Program-made: the position numbers and the translations under genes | Notes under the pieces: generated by a model | The model's input: only the letters and a program-made list of their open reading frames with translations | Database searches by the model: none | What the model was told of the DNA's origin: nothing | Source: Pseudorhodoferax aquiterrae | GTDB lineage: Bacteria; Pseudomonadota; Gammaproteobacteria; Burkholderiales; Burkholderiaceae_C | Reading direction: 5' to 3' | DNA length: 64,000 bases | Assembly (NCBI RefSeq): GCF_014652235.1 | Contig: NZ_BMYK01000012.1 | Span: 82,521 to 146,520, forward strand | Shown: one piece after another, positions 53,488 through 61,678 of the stretch | How positions within the stretch are numbered: position 1 is the first letter of the stretch | Layout of the letters: each line of letters starts with the position of its first letter

Positions 53488-53492
53488 GATGA

Positions 53493-53630
53493 AACCACCC
53501 CGTTTGGACTTCTCACTTCGTGTAGAAGTCCCATCCCCCTCAAGGGGCGCACCCAGCGGTCCGGCAGAGCCGGCCCCGCGGGTGCACACGCATGGCCTGC
53601 TCCGCGGCCGTTCGAACAGCAGCTTGCGAC
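53493..53630 (+). repeat. Dispersed structured intergenic element, copy C (behind flgL)
   Basis: Third copy, on the opposite strand from A and B but again in sense orientation to the gene before it. It begins 6 nt behind the flgL stop with ACCACCCCGTTTGG. The variable hairpin has perfect 8-bp arms GGACTTCT (53506-53513) and AGAAGTCC (53524-53531) around a 10-nt loop that matches the loops of the other copies, although the stem sequence is different. The CCCC/GGGG hairpin and GCACCC/GGGTGC stem are conserved. Confidence 0.85.
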
Positions 53631-53698
53631 CCAGTTTCGTGTTCTGCGGATGGCGTGCCGGCACAATGGGCACTTGAGTTTTCCGGTCGCGAGGAGAC

Positions 53699-54898
53699 AT
53701 GACGCAATCCGTCGTCGGCAGCATCACCCTGGGCTACCGCCCACTCTGGAACCGGGCCCGCGAGCTCGAGGCCGTGCAGTTGTTCGTCGAGGCCGCCCAG
53801 GGCGGCGCGATCGACGCCGTGCACCTGGTCGCGGCGCTGCAGGAACTCTCGTCCATGGCCACGCCGCAGCTGCTGCTGTCCATGCACAACAAGCGCCTGC
53901 TGTCCGACATGCTGGCGCACGCGCCGGCCGGCGATTACTGGATCGAGGTGCGCGGCGAATGGCTCAGCGAGCCCGACATCTACGAGCGCACCCAGAAAGC
54001 CCATGCACGCGGCCTCAAGCTGGTGTGGCGCGGCGCGCTGGAGGACTGGCCCAAGACGCCGCTGCAAGCCTGCTTCTTCCTGCGCCTGCTGACCCTGGCA
54101 CCGCTGACCGCGGCGACGGCGCTGCAGGAGGCTGCGGCCGGCCGGCAGCCCGACGGCAGCATCGCGCCGGGCCAGATCTACGAGGAGGTGCAGAGCCGGG
54201 CCCTGGCCGACCTGCTGCTGGACCGCGCCGGCGCACTGGCCATTGCCGGCTGGCCGTCCGAGGACGTGCTGCACGCCCACCGCCACCAGCCTGTGGCGCC
54301 GGACGGCGAGGTGATCCGGCGCGCCGGCAAGGCCGTGGACGACGACCAGTCGATGGAGCAGATCGAGGCCGTGGTGCGCGAGGAGCCGGTGCTGGCCTAC
54401 CGCTTCCTGTCGTTCACGAACTCGGCCGCCATGGCCGGGCGCGGCGGCATCGAATCCGTGCGCCACGGGCTGATGATGCTGGGCTACGGCGCCTTGGGCC
54501 GCTGGCTTGCCGAGCAGGGTGCACATGCCGCCACCGACATCGACCTGCGCCCGGTCAAGGCCCAGATGGTGCTGCGCGCGCGCCTGACCGAACACCTGCT
54601 GGACGCCGGCGCCGAAGACGGCCTGCGCCGCGAGGTCTACCTGTGCGGCCTGTTCGCCGAGCTCGACCTGCTGCTGCACGAGCCGCTGGGCCAGGTACTG
54701 AACCGGCTGCCCTTGTCCGAGCGCATCTACGCCGCCGCGGTCAAGCGCAGCGGCCCCTACGCCCCGGCACTGCAGGCCGCGCGCGCCATGGAGGGCGACG
54801 ACACGCCGGCGTTGCGCGCAGTCTGCCGCGCGCACGGCATCGGCGTGGAAGAGGCCAACCGGCAGTTGCTGCGGGCGCTGGTGGGGGCGCGGCGGTAG
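53699..54898 (+). CDS. Degenerate EAL plus HDOD domain protein (YuxH-like)
   Basis: A 399-residue protein. The N-terminal half (residues 1-185) has the layout of an EAL cyclic-di-GMP phosphodiesterase (ITLGYRPLWNRARELEAVQLF), but the EAL signature and the metal-binding acidic residues are missing. The C-terminal half (about 200-390) is an HDOD domain (IEAVVREEPVLAYRFLSFTNSAA). Such proteins are usually non-enzymatic signal proteins. It has a GAGGAG site and follows the flg operon after 211 nt filled mostly by repeat copy C. A role in linking c-di-GMP and motility is plausible from position. Confidence 0.88.
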   Translation: MTQSVVGSITLGYRPLWNRARELEAVQLFVEAAQGGAIDAVHLVAALQELSSMATPQLLLSMHNKRLLSDMLAHAPAGDYWIEVRGEWLSEPDIYERTQKAHARGLKLVWRGALEDWPKTPLQACFFLRLLTLAPLTAATALQEAAAGRQPDGSIAPGQIYEEVQSRALADLLLDRAGALAIAGWPSEDVLHAHRHQPVAPDGEVIRRAGKAVDDDQSMEQIEAVVREEPVLAYRFLSFTNSAAMAGRGGIESVRHGLMMLGYGALGRWLAEQGAHAATDIDLRPVKAQMVLRARLTEHLLDAGAEDGLRREVYLCGLFAELDLLLHEPLGQVLNRLPLSERIYAAAVKRSGPYAPALQAARAMEGDDTPALRAVCRAHGIGVEEANRQLLRALVGARR

Positions 54899-55203
54899 CG
54901 GGGTTTGCCGCTCGGCGACCGGGTGTGCGAGCGCGCCTGCCTGTGTGACGATGAGGGCCACTGCGGACCGCAGGGCAGGTGCTGCACTTCTGGGCGGCCT
55001 CTGCGGCTGCGACGACCACCATGAGGCGAGGTCTGCCAACCTTTCAGAAAAGGAAGGGAACACCCGGAATCCTCGGGCGGATCAATAGGATGCTCCGGGA
55101 CGCGGTCACCACCGGAACGGCGACGACGACGGCGACACACGAAAGCCACGCCGCGCCGGTTCAGTTGACTGACCGGCCCATCCGCACGGGGCGGAGAGTC
55201 AAC
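54899..55203. other. Intergenic region without recognised gene
   Basis: This stretch lies between the EAL/HDOD gene and the nucleotidyltransferase antitoxin gene. The reading frame of the latter stays open upstream, but that part has no family pattern and no ribosome site. I see no tRNA, terminator with T-run or transposase remnant. The pair downstream may have its promoter here. Confidence 0.5.
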
Positions 55204-55494
55204 ATGAAGCCATCGGTCCCTTTCGAGCAGAAGCGCCAGGACATCCGCCGGATCGCCAGCCGTTTTCCGGTGGTCAATCCGCGCGTGTTCGGCTCCGTGC
55301 TGCACGGGGATGACACCGAAGGAAGTGATCTGGATCTTCTGGTCGACCCCTTGCCCGGAACGACACTGTTTGACCTGGGTGGTCTGCAGGTGGCGCTCGA
55401 GGATCTGTTGGGCGTGCCGGTTGATCTGCTGACGCCAGGCGACCTGCCGCCCAAGTTCCGCAGCAGCGTGCTGGCGGAAGCTCTTCCGGTATGA
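55204..55494 (+). CDS. mntA: MntA-type nucleotidyltransferase antitoxin
   Basis: A minimal nucleotidyltransferase of 96 residues. The Pol-beta active site is present: GS at residues 30-31 and D42/D44 (GSDLDLLVD), plus a third acidic residue D74 (VPVDLLTP). In MntA-HepT systems the MNT protein transfers AMP to a Tyr of the HEPN toxin and silences it. The ATG at 55204 has a GGAG site. It overlaps the HEPN gene by 4 nt, the usual operon form. Confidence 0.9.
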   Translation: MKPSVPFEQKRQDIRRIASRFPVVNPRVFGSVLHGDDTEGSDLDLLVDPLPGTTLFDLGGLQVALEDLLGVPVDLLTPGDLPPKFRSSVLAEALPV

Positions 55495-55892
55495 AGAGCG
55501 CGCTCCGCCTGGTGGACTATCCGGGCCACATGCAACAAGCCGCCCAGCAGGCCGTGGGCTTCGTCGAGCGCATGGACAAGAACTCCTTCATCGCGGATCG
55601 GCTCACGCAGCAGGCCGTGCTCTTCAACCTCGTGGTCATGGGCGAGGCAGCCGGAAATGTGCTGACCAGCCACGCGGACTTTGCGCAAAAGCACCCCGAC
55701 ATCCCCTGGCGCAGCATTCGCGCAACGCGCAACCGCATCGCACACGGCTATTTCGACATCGACCTCGACATCGTCTGGGACACCGTGCAGTCGGCATTGC
55801 CACCATTGGTCGCCATGCTCCCGACCACCATCGCAGCAGCCGAGCACGATCTGCGGACTGGCGTCAACCCACCTCCTGGCGACGCTCCGTGA
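55491..55892 (+). CDS. hepT: HepT-type HEPN toxin (DUF86)
   Basis: A 133-residue HEPN-fold ribonuclease of the DUF86 family. The RxxxxH catalytic motif is R80-H85 in ATRNRIAHGYFDID, followed by Y87, which gives the RX4HXY form whose Tyr is AMPylated by MntA. The rest is helical as expected (NLVVMGEAAGNVL). With its upstream partner it forms a complete toxin-antitoxin pair, and both key sites look intact. It ends 68 nt from the convergent beta-helix gene. Confidence 0.9.
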   Translation: MKSALRLVDYPGHMQQAAQQAVGFVERMDKNSFIADRLTQQAVLFNLVVMGEAAGNVLTSHADFAQKHPDIPWRSIRATRNRIAHGYFDIDLDIVWDTVQSALPPLVAMLPTTIAAAEHDLRTGVNPPPGDAP

Positions 55893-55960
55893 ATCTCAGC
55901 CCGGGGTGAAGGCCTTCACGGTGCCAGCGATTTGCCCAGTGCGTCGCCTTGGCCCCGCGC

Positions 55961-56902
55961 TCAGTACGCCAGCGTACCGGCCCGGGTTCGGCTCGCGCCT
56001 TCCAGCCGGTTGCCCTGCAGCTCCACCTCCCGCTCGCCGGGCGCCACGCGCAGGTAGATGCCGCCGGCGGGCCGGTCGTCGATGAACAGGTTGTCGTGCA
56101 GCACCAGCCGGTTCTCGGGCCAGGCGTAGCCCTCGGCGCCGTAGGACAGCATGGTCGAATTGGTCGTGCCCGGCCCCTGGCGCAGCCGGTTGTGGCTGGC
56201 ATGGACCAGGCCGCCGCTCGGGAACTCCAGCTCGTAGCTGGACTGGCCCGCATCGCTGTCGGTCAGCTGGTTGCGGTGGACCGCGCTGCGCGCGGCACGG
56301 CTCTTGAGCAGATGGCCGCCGCGCGCGTCGTGGAAGGCGCTGTCGGTCACCGTGAGCGCGGCGATGCGGCCCACGTACAGGTTGTGGCTTTGCCCGTCGC
56401 CGGCGCCGTTGCCCTGGAACAGGCTGCGTTCGACGACCAGCTCGGCCGTGCGGTCGTTCGCGGTCAGGATGCCGTTTTCGTTGTCGCGGAAGCGGCAGTC
56501 CACCACCGTGAGCCGCCCCGTCTCGAAGCGGATGCCGGCGCCATTGCGCGTCGCCGCACGCGCGCCTTCGAAGTCGAAGCCCTCGACGTGGATGTCGCCG
56601 CCGCGCACCACCCAGATGCCCTTGGCCTCGGCACTGGCGCCATCGGCCAACAGCTGCACCCGGCCGCCCACGGCGCGCAGCGTGAGCTGGCGCTGGGCCC
56701 AGACGGCGACATCGCCGCGGTACGCGCCAGCCTGCACCTCGACCGTATCGCCGTCGCGCGCGGCCCGCGCAGCCTGCGCGATGGTGGAGAAGGCGCGGCC
56801 GGGGCCGACCTCGTGCACCACGCCCGGCCCGTCCGCCCGGGCGCCGGCTGCCGCGGCGCACGCCAGCGCCGCGCAGAACCGGCGGCGCGCCAGACCGCTC
56901 AT
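55961..56902 (-). CDS. Exported right-handed parallel beta-helix protein
   Basis: A 313-residue protein with an N-terminal export signal (ARRRFCAALACAAAAGARA, possibly Tat-type because of the Arg pair) and a body of short repeated strands typical of a pectate-lyase-like beta helix (GIWVVRGGDIHVEGFDF, LTVVDCRFRDNENGI, ELVVERSLFQGN). Such proteins bind or cleave polysaccharides, but no lyase active site can be pinned down. It overlaps the PLP enzyme gene upstream by 4 nt and belongs to a three-gene operon. Confidence 0.85.
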   Translation of the reverse strand: MSGLARRRFCAALACAAAAGARADGPGVVHEVGPGRAFSTIAQAARAARDGDTVEVQAGAYRGDVAVWAQRQLTLRAVGGRVQLLADGASAEAKGIWVVRGGDIHVEGFDFEGARAATRNGAGIRFETGRLTVVDCRFRDNENGILTANDRTAELVVERSLFQGNGAGDGQSHNLYVGRIAALTVTDSAFHDARGGHLLKSRAARSAVHRNQLTDSDAGQSSYELEFPSGGLVHASHNRLRQGPGTTNSTMLSYGAEGYAWPENRLVLHDNLFIDDRPAGGIYLRVAPGEREVELQGNRLEGASRTRAGTLAY

Positions 56903-58044
56903 GCGAGCGCCCCGCGCGCGTCGACGCGCAGCAGTTCCTCCACGTGGCCATGCAGCAGGCCGCCGCGCACACCGACCAGCCAGTCGTGCAGGTTCACGGT
57001 CGGGTCGCAGTGGCCAGGGATCAGCCAGACCGCCTGGCCCAGTTCGGGCAAGGGCTGGCCGTCCTCGGCATGCAGCACGCCGTGCTCGTCGCCGCCATTG
57101 GCGTAGCGCCAGGGCGCCCCGCCTTCGGGCCGGTGCACCAGCGGCAGCCCCGAATCGATGGCATGGCTCTTGTGGCCCGCATCGCAGACCGCATGGCGGA
57201 CGTTGCGGCTGATGACCTGGGATTTGAGGAACAGCGCATGCTCGAAGGCCGGCTGCTCCGGGTCGGCCTCGTTGCCGGCGTAGTCCGCGTCCATGAACAG
57301 GAAAGAGCCGGACTGCAGCTCGCCGTACAGGCCGCTGGCGGCCTCGTGCACCATGCTGCCGGTGCCCGCGCCCGTCACCAGCGGCACGGGCATGCCGGCC
57401 TGGGCGAAGGCGTCGAGCTGGTCGCGCACGAGCAGCAGCACGGCGGCGATGGCGGCGCGCCGGTCCTCGGCGCCGCGCAGGTGCTGGGCCTTGCCGTGGT
57501 AGGCCTGCAGGCCGGCGAAGCGCAACGCCGGCGCGGCGGCGATGCGCCGTGCCAGCTGCACTGCATCAGGGCCAGGCGCCAGGCCGCAGCGGCCCTGGCC
57601 CACGTCGATCTCCACGAACACGTCGATGGCATCCTGCGCACCGGCCAGCGCGGCGGCGAGCCGGTCCACGCCCTCGGCGCTGTCGGCCGCGATGGCGAGC
57701 CGGCCACCACGCTGCTGCAGCCCGCGCGCAAGCGCCGCCACGCGCGCGAGCTTGGCCGGCGCGACCACCTCGTTGCTGATGTACAGGTCGAGCACACCGG
57801 CGGCGGCGAGCGCCTGGGCCTCGGCCGTCTTCTGCACGCAGGCGCCGACGGCACCGGCCGCCACCAGGCGCTGCGCCAGCGCGGCGCACTTGTGCATCTT
57901 GGCGTGGGGCCGCCAGCGCACGCCGTGCTGGCGCGCGAACGCGGCCATGCGCGCGATGTTGCGCTCCACGGCATCGAGGTCGAGCACCAGGGCGGGCGTG
58001 TCGATGTCCGCGACCGCGTCGCCGGTCCGTGCAGGGGCGTTCAT
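56899..58044 (-). CDS. PLP-dependent D-threonine aldolase/DSD1-type enzyme (fold III)
   Basis: A 381-residue alanine-racemase-fold protein. The PLP lysine is K49 in RPHAKMHK, the hallmark of the D-threonine aldolase / D-serine dehydratase (DSD1) group. The C-terminal PGHCDPTVNLHDW supplies the His/Cys (or Asp) metal ligands of that group. It cleaves or dehydrates D-beta-hydroxy amino acids; which substrate is used cannot be told. It overlaps its neighbours by 4 nt on both sides (histidine phosphatase upstream, beta helix downstream). Confidence 0.9.
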   Translation of the reverse strand: MNAPARTGDAVADIDTPALVLDLDAVERNIARMAAFARQHGVRWRPHAKMHKCAALAQRLVAAGAVGACVQKTAEAQALAAAGVLDLYISNEVVAPAKLARVAALARGLQQRGGRLAIAADSAEGVDRLAAALAGAQDAIDVFVEIDVGQGRCGLAPGPDAVQLARRIAAAPALRFAGLQAYHGKAQHLRGAEDRRAAIAAVLLLVRDQLDAFAQAGMPVPLVTGAGTGSMVHEAASGLYGELQSGSFLFMDADYAGNEADPEQPAFEHALFLKSQVISRNVRHAVCDAGHKSHAIDSGLPLVHRPEGGAPWRYANGGDEHGVLHAEDGQPLPELGQAVWLIPGHCDPTVNLHDWLVGVRGGLLHGHVEELLRVDARGALA

Positions 58045-58679
58045 GCGCTGATTTCGTCGAGTGCGGCGTCGTCCAGGTGGGCCGTGTCGGCCCAGCCCAC
58101 CAGCGTCAGCGTCTCGGGCGTCCAGAGCAGGCGGTTGATCGCGGCGTTGCCCAGCGCCCAGGTGCGCGGCGCCTGCAGTTCCTGGCCGGTGGCCGCGCGG
58201 TACAGCACGTCCATCACGCCGCCGTGGCCGACCAGCACGATCTGCCCGCCCGGGTGCCGCGCCGCCAGCCGGTTCAGCGTGCCGACGATGCGTTCGCGAA
58301 AGCGCAGCAGCGATTCGCCGCCGGCGGGCTCGAAGGCCGGGTCACGCTTGCGCCAGCGCAGGGCCTGGTCCGGCCAGTCTGCCTCGATCTCGGCGAAGGT
58401 CTTGCCCTCGAAACTGCCGAAGGCGCGCTCGCGCAGGCCGACATCGGCCACCACCGGCAGGCCGGCCCGCTCGGCGACGGCCTGGGCGGTCTGGTGCGCC
58501 CGCCCCAGGTCGCTGGCGTAGATGGCCGACAGTTCCTCGGCGGCCAGCGCCGCGCCGACGCGGCGCGCCTGCCAGCGGCCCGTGTCGTTGAGCGGGATGT
58601 CCAGGTGGCCCTGGATGCGGGTGTCCACATTCCAGGCGGTTTCGCCGTGGCGGATGGCGATGATGCGGGTGGCGTCCAT
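58041..58679 (-). CDS. Histidine phosphatase (phosphoglycerate mutase-like)
   Basis: A 212-residue member of the histidine phosphatase superfamily. The catalytic RHGE motif has phospho-histidine H11, the second His is H152 (LVGHGG) and the general acid is E84 (LRERAFG). Residues typical of cofactor-dependent mutase are not conserved, so a phosphatase of the GpmB/CobC type is likely. It is the first gene of the minus-strand trio and is divergent from the 2OG oxygenase. Confidence 0.92.
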   Translation of the reverse strand: MDATRIIAIRHGETAWNVDTRIQGHLDIPLNDTGRWQARRVGAALAAEELSAIYASDLGRAHQTAQAVAERAGLPVVADVGLRERAFGSFEGKTFAEIEADWPDQALRWRKRDPAFEPAGGESLLRFRERIVGTLNRLAARHPGGQIVLVGHGGVMDVLYRAATGQELQAPRTWALGNAAINRLLWTPETLTLVGWADTAHLDDAALDEISA

Positions 58680-58717
58680 CGCGGGATTCTAGGAGCGGGT
58701 GCCGGCTATGCTGCGGC

Positions 58718-59641
58718 ATGGACAGCATCCCCCTCATCGACATCGCGGCCCTCGCCGGCACGGACGCCGCCGCACGGCAGGCCGTGGTCCAGGCCATCGG
58801 CCGCGCCAGCCGCGAGATCGGCTTCTTCGCCATCACCGGCCATGGCGTGCCCGCGGCCTGCAGCGCCGGCGTGTTCGCGGCCGCGGACGCGGTCTTCGCA
58901 CTGCCGCCCGAAGCGAAACGCGATCTCGCCATCGCCCGCCACGGCCACAACCGCGGGTACGTGGGCCTGGGCGTGGAAGCGCTGGACGAGGCCACCGCGC
59001 CCGACCTCAAAGAGGCCTACAACCTCGTCTGGACCGACGGGGCCACGCGCCCGCCCAACGTCTGGCCACCCATCGATGGCTGGCGCCCGCAGGTCCAGGC
59101 CTACTTCGATGCCGCGCTGGCCGTGGGCCGGCGCTTGCACCGCGCCTTCGCGCTGGACCTGGGCCTGGCCGAAGACTTCTTCGACGACAAGCTGGACCGT
59201 CCGCAGGCCACGCTGCGCCTGCTGCGCTATCCGGCGCATTTCGATGCCGATGCGCCCGCGGGCCGGGCCGGTGCCGGCGCCCACACCGACTACGGCAACC
59301 TGACGCTGCTGGCCACCGACGGCGTCGCCGGCCTGCAGGTGCAGCGGCGTGGCGGTGGCTGGACCGACGTGCCGGCGCTGCCGGGCGCCTTGGTCTGCAA
59401 CATCGGCGACTGCCTGATGCGCTGGTCCAACGACGTCTACGTGTCCACCCCGCACCGCGTGCTGCCGCCCGCGCGCGAGCGCTACTCCGTGGCCTTCTTC
59501 CTGGACCCGAACCCGGACGCGCTGGTCAGCGCGATCCCGGGCTGCGTGCCGGCCGGCGCAACGCCGCGGCACGCGCCCATCACGGCCGGCGAGCACCTGC
59601 GCCAGCGCCTGGCCGCCACCTACGGCGCCATCACTTCTTGA
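58718..59641 (+). CDS. 2-oxoglutarate/Fe(II) oxygenase, isopenicillin-N-synthase family
   Basis: A 307-residue non-haem iron oxygenase. The iron ligands are H189 and D191 (AHTDYG) and H246 (STPHRV), and the 2-oxoglutarate site is the RxS pair R255/S257 (RYSVAFF). The DIOX_N part has FFAITGHGV. The substrate is unknown; bacterial members act on small metabolites. Its 3' end overlaps the convergent lipoprotein gene by 11 bp. Confidence 0.94.
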   Translation: MDSIPLIDIAALAGTDAAARQAVVQAIGRASREIGFFAITGHGVPAACSAGVFAAADAVFALPPEAKRDLAIARHGHNRGYVGLGVEALDEATAPDLKEAYNLVWTDGATRPPNVWPPIDGWRPQVQAYFDAALAVGRRLHRAFALDLGLAEDFFDDKLDRPQATLRLLRYPAHFDADAPAGRAGAGAHTDYGNLTLLATDGVAGLQVQRRGGGWTDVPALPGALVCNIGDCLMRWSNDVYVSTPHRVLPPARERYSVAFFLDPNPDALVSAIPGCVPAGATPRHAPITAGEHLRQRLAATYGAITS

Positions 59642-60275
59642 GCGGGATCTCGATGTTGACCTGGCGCACGCCGGCGGGCGGCTGCGGGAAGCTGCTCAGC
59701 GCGGCGTCGAACATGGGCGCGAGCAGGGAAGGATCGTTGGGCCAGCGCGATTCGTGCACGGCGCGCGTCTCGTAGACCACCTGCTGGTTGGACAGGTCGC
59801 GGATCACCACGCTGACCTGGCGCTGCGCGTAGCTGCGGTCCCACATGTCGTAGCGGTAGCTCCAGTACGGCCCCCAGCCGTAGAAGCCGGCGCCGCCGGC
59901 CCAGCGCCGGCCGTAATACGGGCCCCAGGGGCCGAAGCGGCTGTAGACCCAGGGGTCGACGAGCTGGGTGGTGCTCACCACGTCGCTGCCGATCAGCACG
60001 CTGTAGCGCGCCGCGGCCTCGTTGCGTACCCAGCCGGCCTTGGCCAGCGCGGGCTCGGCCGCGGCCTCCAGCTGGGCCTGCGCGCCCGCGGCCGACTGCT
60101 GCGAGGGCAGGCGCTCGAAGCGGTAGGTGGCCGGCTGCGGCACCGTGCGCAGTTCGGAAAAGGTCTGCACCTGGTTGTCGACCACGTAGCTCGTGGCGCA
60201 GCCGGACAGCAGCACGGTGGCCGCGACGGCCAGCGCCAGGGTCGTTCGCGTCTGGATTCGCTCAGGGACTCGCAT
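59631..60275 (-). CDS. DUF4136-family lipoprotein
   Basis: A 214-residue lipoprotein with signal peptide and lipobox LLSGC (Cys at residue 26). The central part has an aromatic-rich stretch (GWGPYWSYRYDMWDRSY), and the C-terminal region (QVSVVIRDLSNQQVVYETRAV, in part) follows the DUF4136 pattern. An AGGAGG-type site precedes the ATG at 60275. It lies 30 nt behind ttcA on the same strand. Function is unknown. Confidence 0.88.
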   Translation of the reverse strand: MRVPERIQTRTTLALAVAATVLLSGCATSYVVDNQVQTFSELRTVPQPATYRFERLPSQQSAAGAQAQLEAAAEPALAKAGWVRNEAAARYSVLIGSDVVSTTQLVDPWVYSRFGPWGPYYGRRWAGGAGFYGWGPYWSYRYDMWDRSYAQRQVSVVIRDLSNQQVVYETRAVHESRWPNDPSLLAPMFDAALSSFPQPPAGVRQVNIEIPLKK

Positions 60276-60305
60276 GTCAATGCCTCCTCGACGCACCGTC
60301 CCCGC

Positions 60306-61232
60306 TCAGAGCCGGACGACCTGCAGCAGCGGTGCGATGGGCGGCGCGATGTCTTCCGCGTCGAACGCCTTGTCGCCGGCGGGATCGGGCACGCCCGTGG
60401 TCTTCAGACCCTTGAAGTCGTAGCGCGTTCCGTCCATGAGGTGCGAGGGCACGACATTCTGTAACGCCGTGAACATGTTCTCCACGCGGCCCGGGTACTT
60501 CTTCTCCCACTCCTGCAGCATGGCGGCAACCTGCTTGCGCTGCGCGTTCTCCTGGCTGCCGCACAGCGTGCACGGGATGATGGGGAACTGCCGGTGCGCG
60601 GCCCAGCGCACCAGGTCGCGCTCGGGCACGTAGGCCAGCGGTCGGATCACGATGTGGCGGCCGTCGTCGCTGACCAGCTTGGCCGGCATGCCCTTCAACT
60701 TGGCGCCGAAGAACATGTTGAGGAACAGGGTCTGCAGGATGTCGTCGCGGTGGTGGCCCAGCGCGATCTTGGTGGCGCCCAGTTCGTCGGCCACGCGGTA
60801 CAGGATGCCGCGGCGCAGCCGGCTGCACAGGCCGCAGGTGGTCTTGCCCTCGGGGATGACGCGCTTGACGATGCTGTAGGTGTCCTGTTCCTCGATGTGG
60901 AAGGGCACGCCCTGGCGCTCGAGGTACTCGGGCAGAACGTGCTCGGGAAAGCCGGGCTGCTTCTGGTCCAGGTTGACGGCCACGATGTCGAACGAGACCG
61001 GGGCCCGCGCACGCAGTTTGAGCAGGATGTCCAGCATGGCGTAGCTGTCCTTGCCACCGGACATGCAGACCATGACCTTGTCGCCCTGCTCGACCATGTT
61101 GTAGTCGACGATGGCCTGGCCCATCAGGCGGCACAGGCGCTTCTCCAGCTTGTGGGTTTCGCGCTCGATCCTGGGCTGCGCGGCGGGTGCGGCTTCGGTG
61201 GCGGGTTCTTCGGCGGTCCAGACGGCGTTCAT
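60306..61232 (-). CDS. ttcA: tRNA 2-thiocytidine(32) biosynthesis protein TtcA
   Basis: A 308-residue tRNA thiolase. The PP-loop motif SGGKDS (residues 58-63), the CxxC pair C133/C136 (TTCGLC) and the second CxxC C221/C224 (IPCTLCG) are present; three of these Cys bind the 4Fe-4S cluster in the family. It inserts sulfur at C32 of certain tRNAs. The ATG at 61232 has an AGGAAG site. It lies 71 nt behind folB in the same direction. Confidence 0.97.
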   Translation of the reverse strand: MNAVWTAEEPATEAAPAAQPRIERETHKLEKRLCRLMGQAIVDYNMVEQGDKVMVCMSGGKDSYAMLDILLKLRARAPVSFDIVAVNLDQKQPGFPEHVLPEYLERQGVPFHIEEQDTYSIVKRVIPEGKTTCGLCSRLRRGILYRVADELGATKIALGHHRDDILQTLFLNMFFGAKLKGMPAKLVSDDGRHIVIRPLAYVPERDLVRWAAHRQFPIIPCTLCGSQENAQRKQVAAMLQEWEKKYPGRVENMFTALQNVVPSHLMDGTRYDFKGLKTTGVPDPAGDKAFDAEDIAPPIAPLLQVVRL

Positions 61233-61303
61233 AGGGCTTCCTGCGGGCAAGGGCGGGATTTTCCGTCAAGCCGGCCCTGGCCTGCCGCGCAGGGCCTTTT
61301 CGC

Positions 61304-61678
61304 TCACCACTGCCCGGCTTCGACCCGGATCGCCACTTCGCAGTCGTCGAAGATCTCCAGTTTGGCGATCTTCACGCGCACGCCCAGCACGCCGGGCAGC
61401 TGCATGAGGCGCTGGGCCAGCTTGCCGATCAGGCTCTCCAGCAGGTTCACATGCTCGGCCGTGCACTCGTCGATGACGATCTGGCGCACCTTGCGGTAGT
61501 CCAGCACATGGGTGATGTCGTCGTCGCGCGGGCGCAGCGGCTGGGTGCCCAGGTTGAGCTCGGCATCGACCAGGATGGGCTGGGGCGCGGTCTTCTCGGA
61601 GTCCAGGATGCCCAGGTTGGCGTCGAAGCGCAGCCCGGTCAGGTGCAGGGTCTGGGTGCCGGCGGCGTTGATCGTCAT
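61304..61678 (-). CDS. folB: Dihydroneopterin aldolase FolB
   Basis: A 124-residue enzyme of folate synthesis that cleaves dihydroneopterin to 6-hydroxymethyl-dihydropterin. The typical blocks LRFDANLGILDSEKTAPQPI, VLDYRKVRQIV and HVNLLESLIGKLAQRLM are present; the Glu of LLESL and the conserved Lys in RVKIAKLE are the usual active-site residues. It starts inside the stop codon of the upstream reductase gene (ATGA), which suggests related roles in pterin chemistry. Confidence 0.94.
   Translation of the reverse strand: MTINAAGTQTLHLTGLRFDANLGILDSEKTAPQPILVDAELNLGTQPLRPRDDDITHVLDYRKVRQIVIDECTAEHVNLLESLIGKLAQRLMQLPGVLGVRVKIAKLEIFDDCEVAIRVEAGQW

Noticed and set aside
5660-53630. Dispersed repeat as an insertion sequence or CRISPR
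   Set aside because: There is no transposase, no terminal inverted repeats shared by the copies and no regular spacer array; single copies lie thousands of bases apart.
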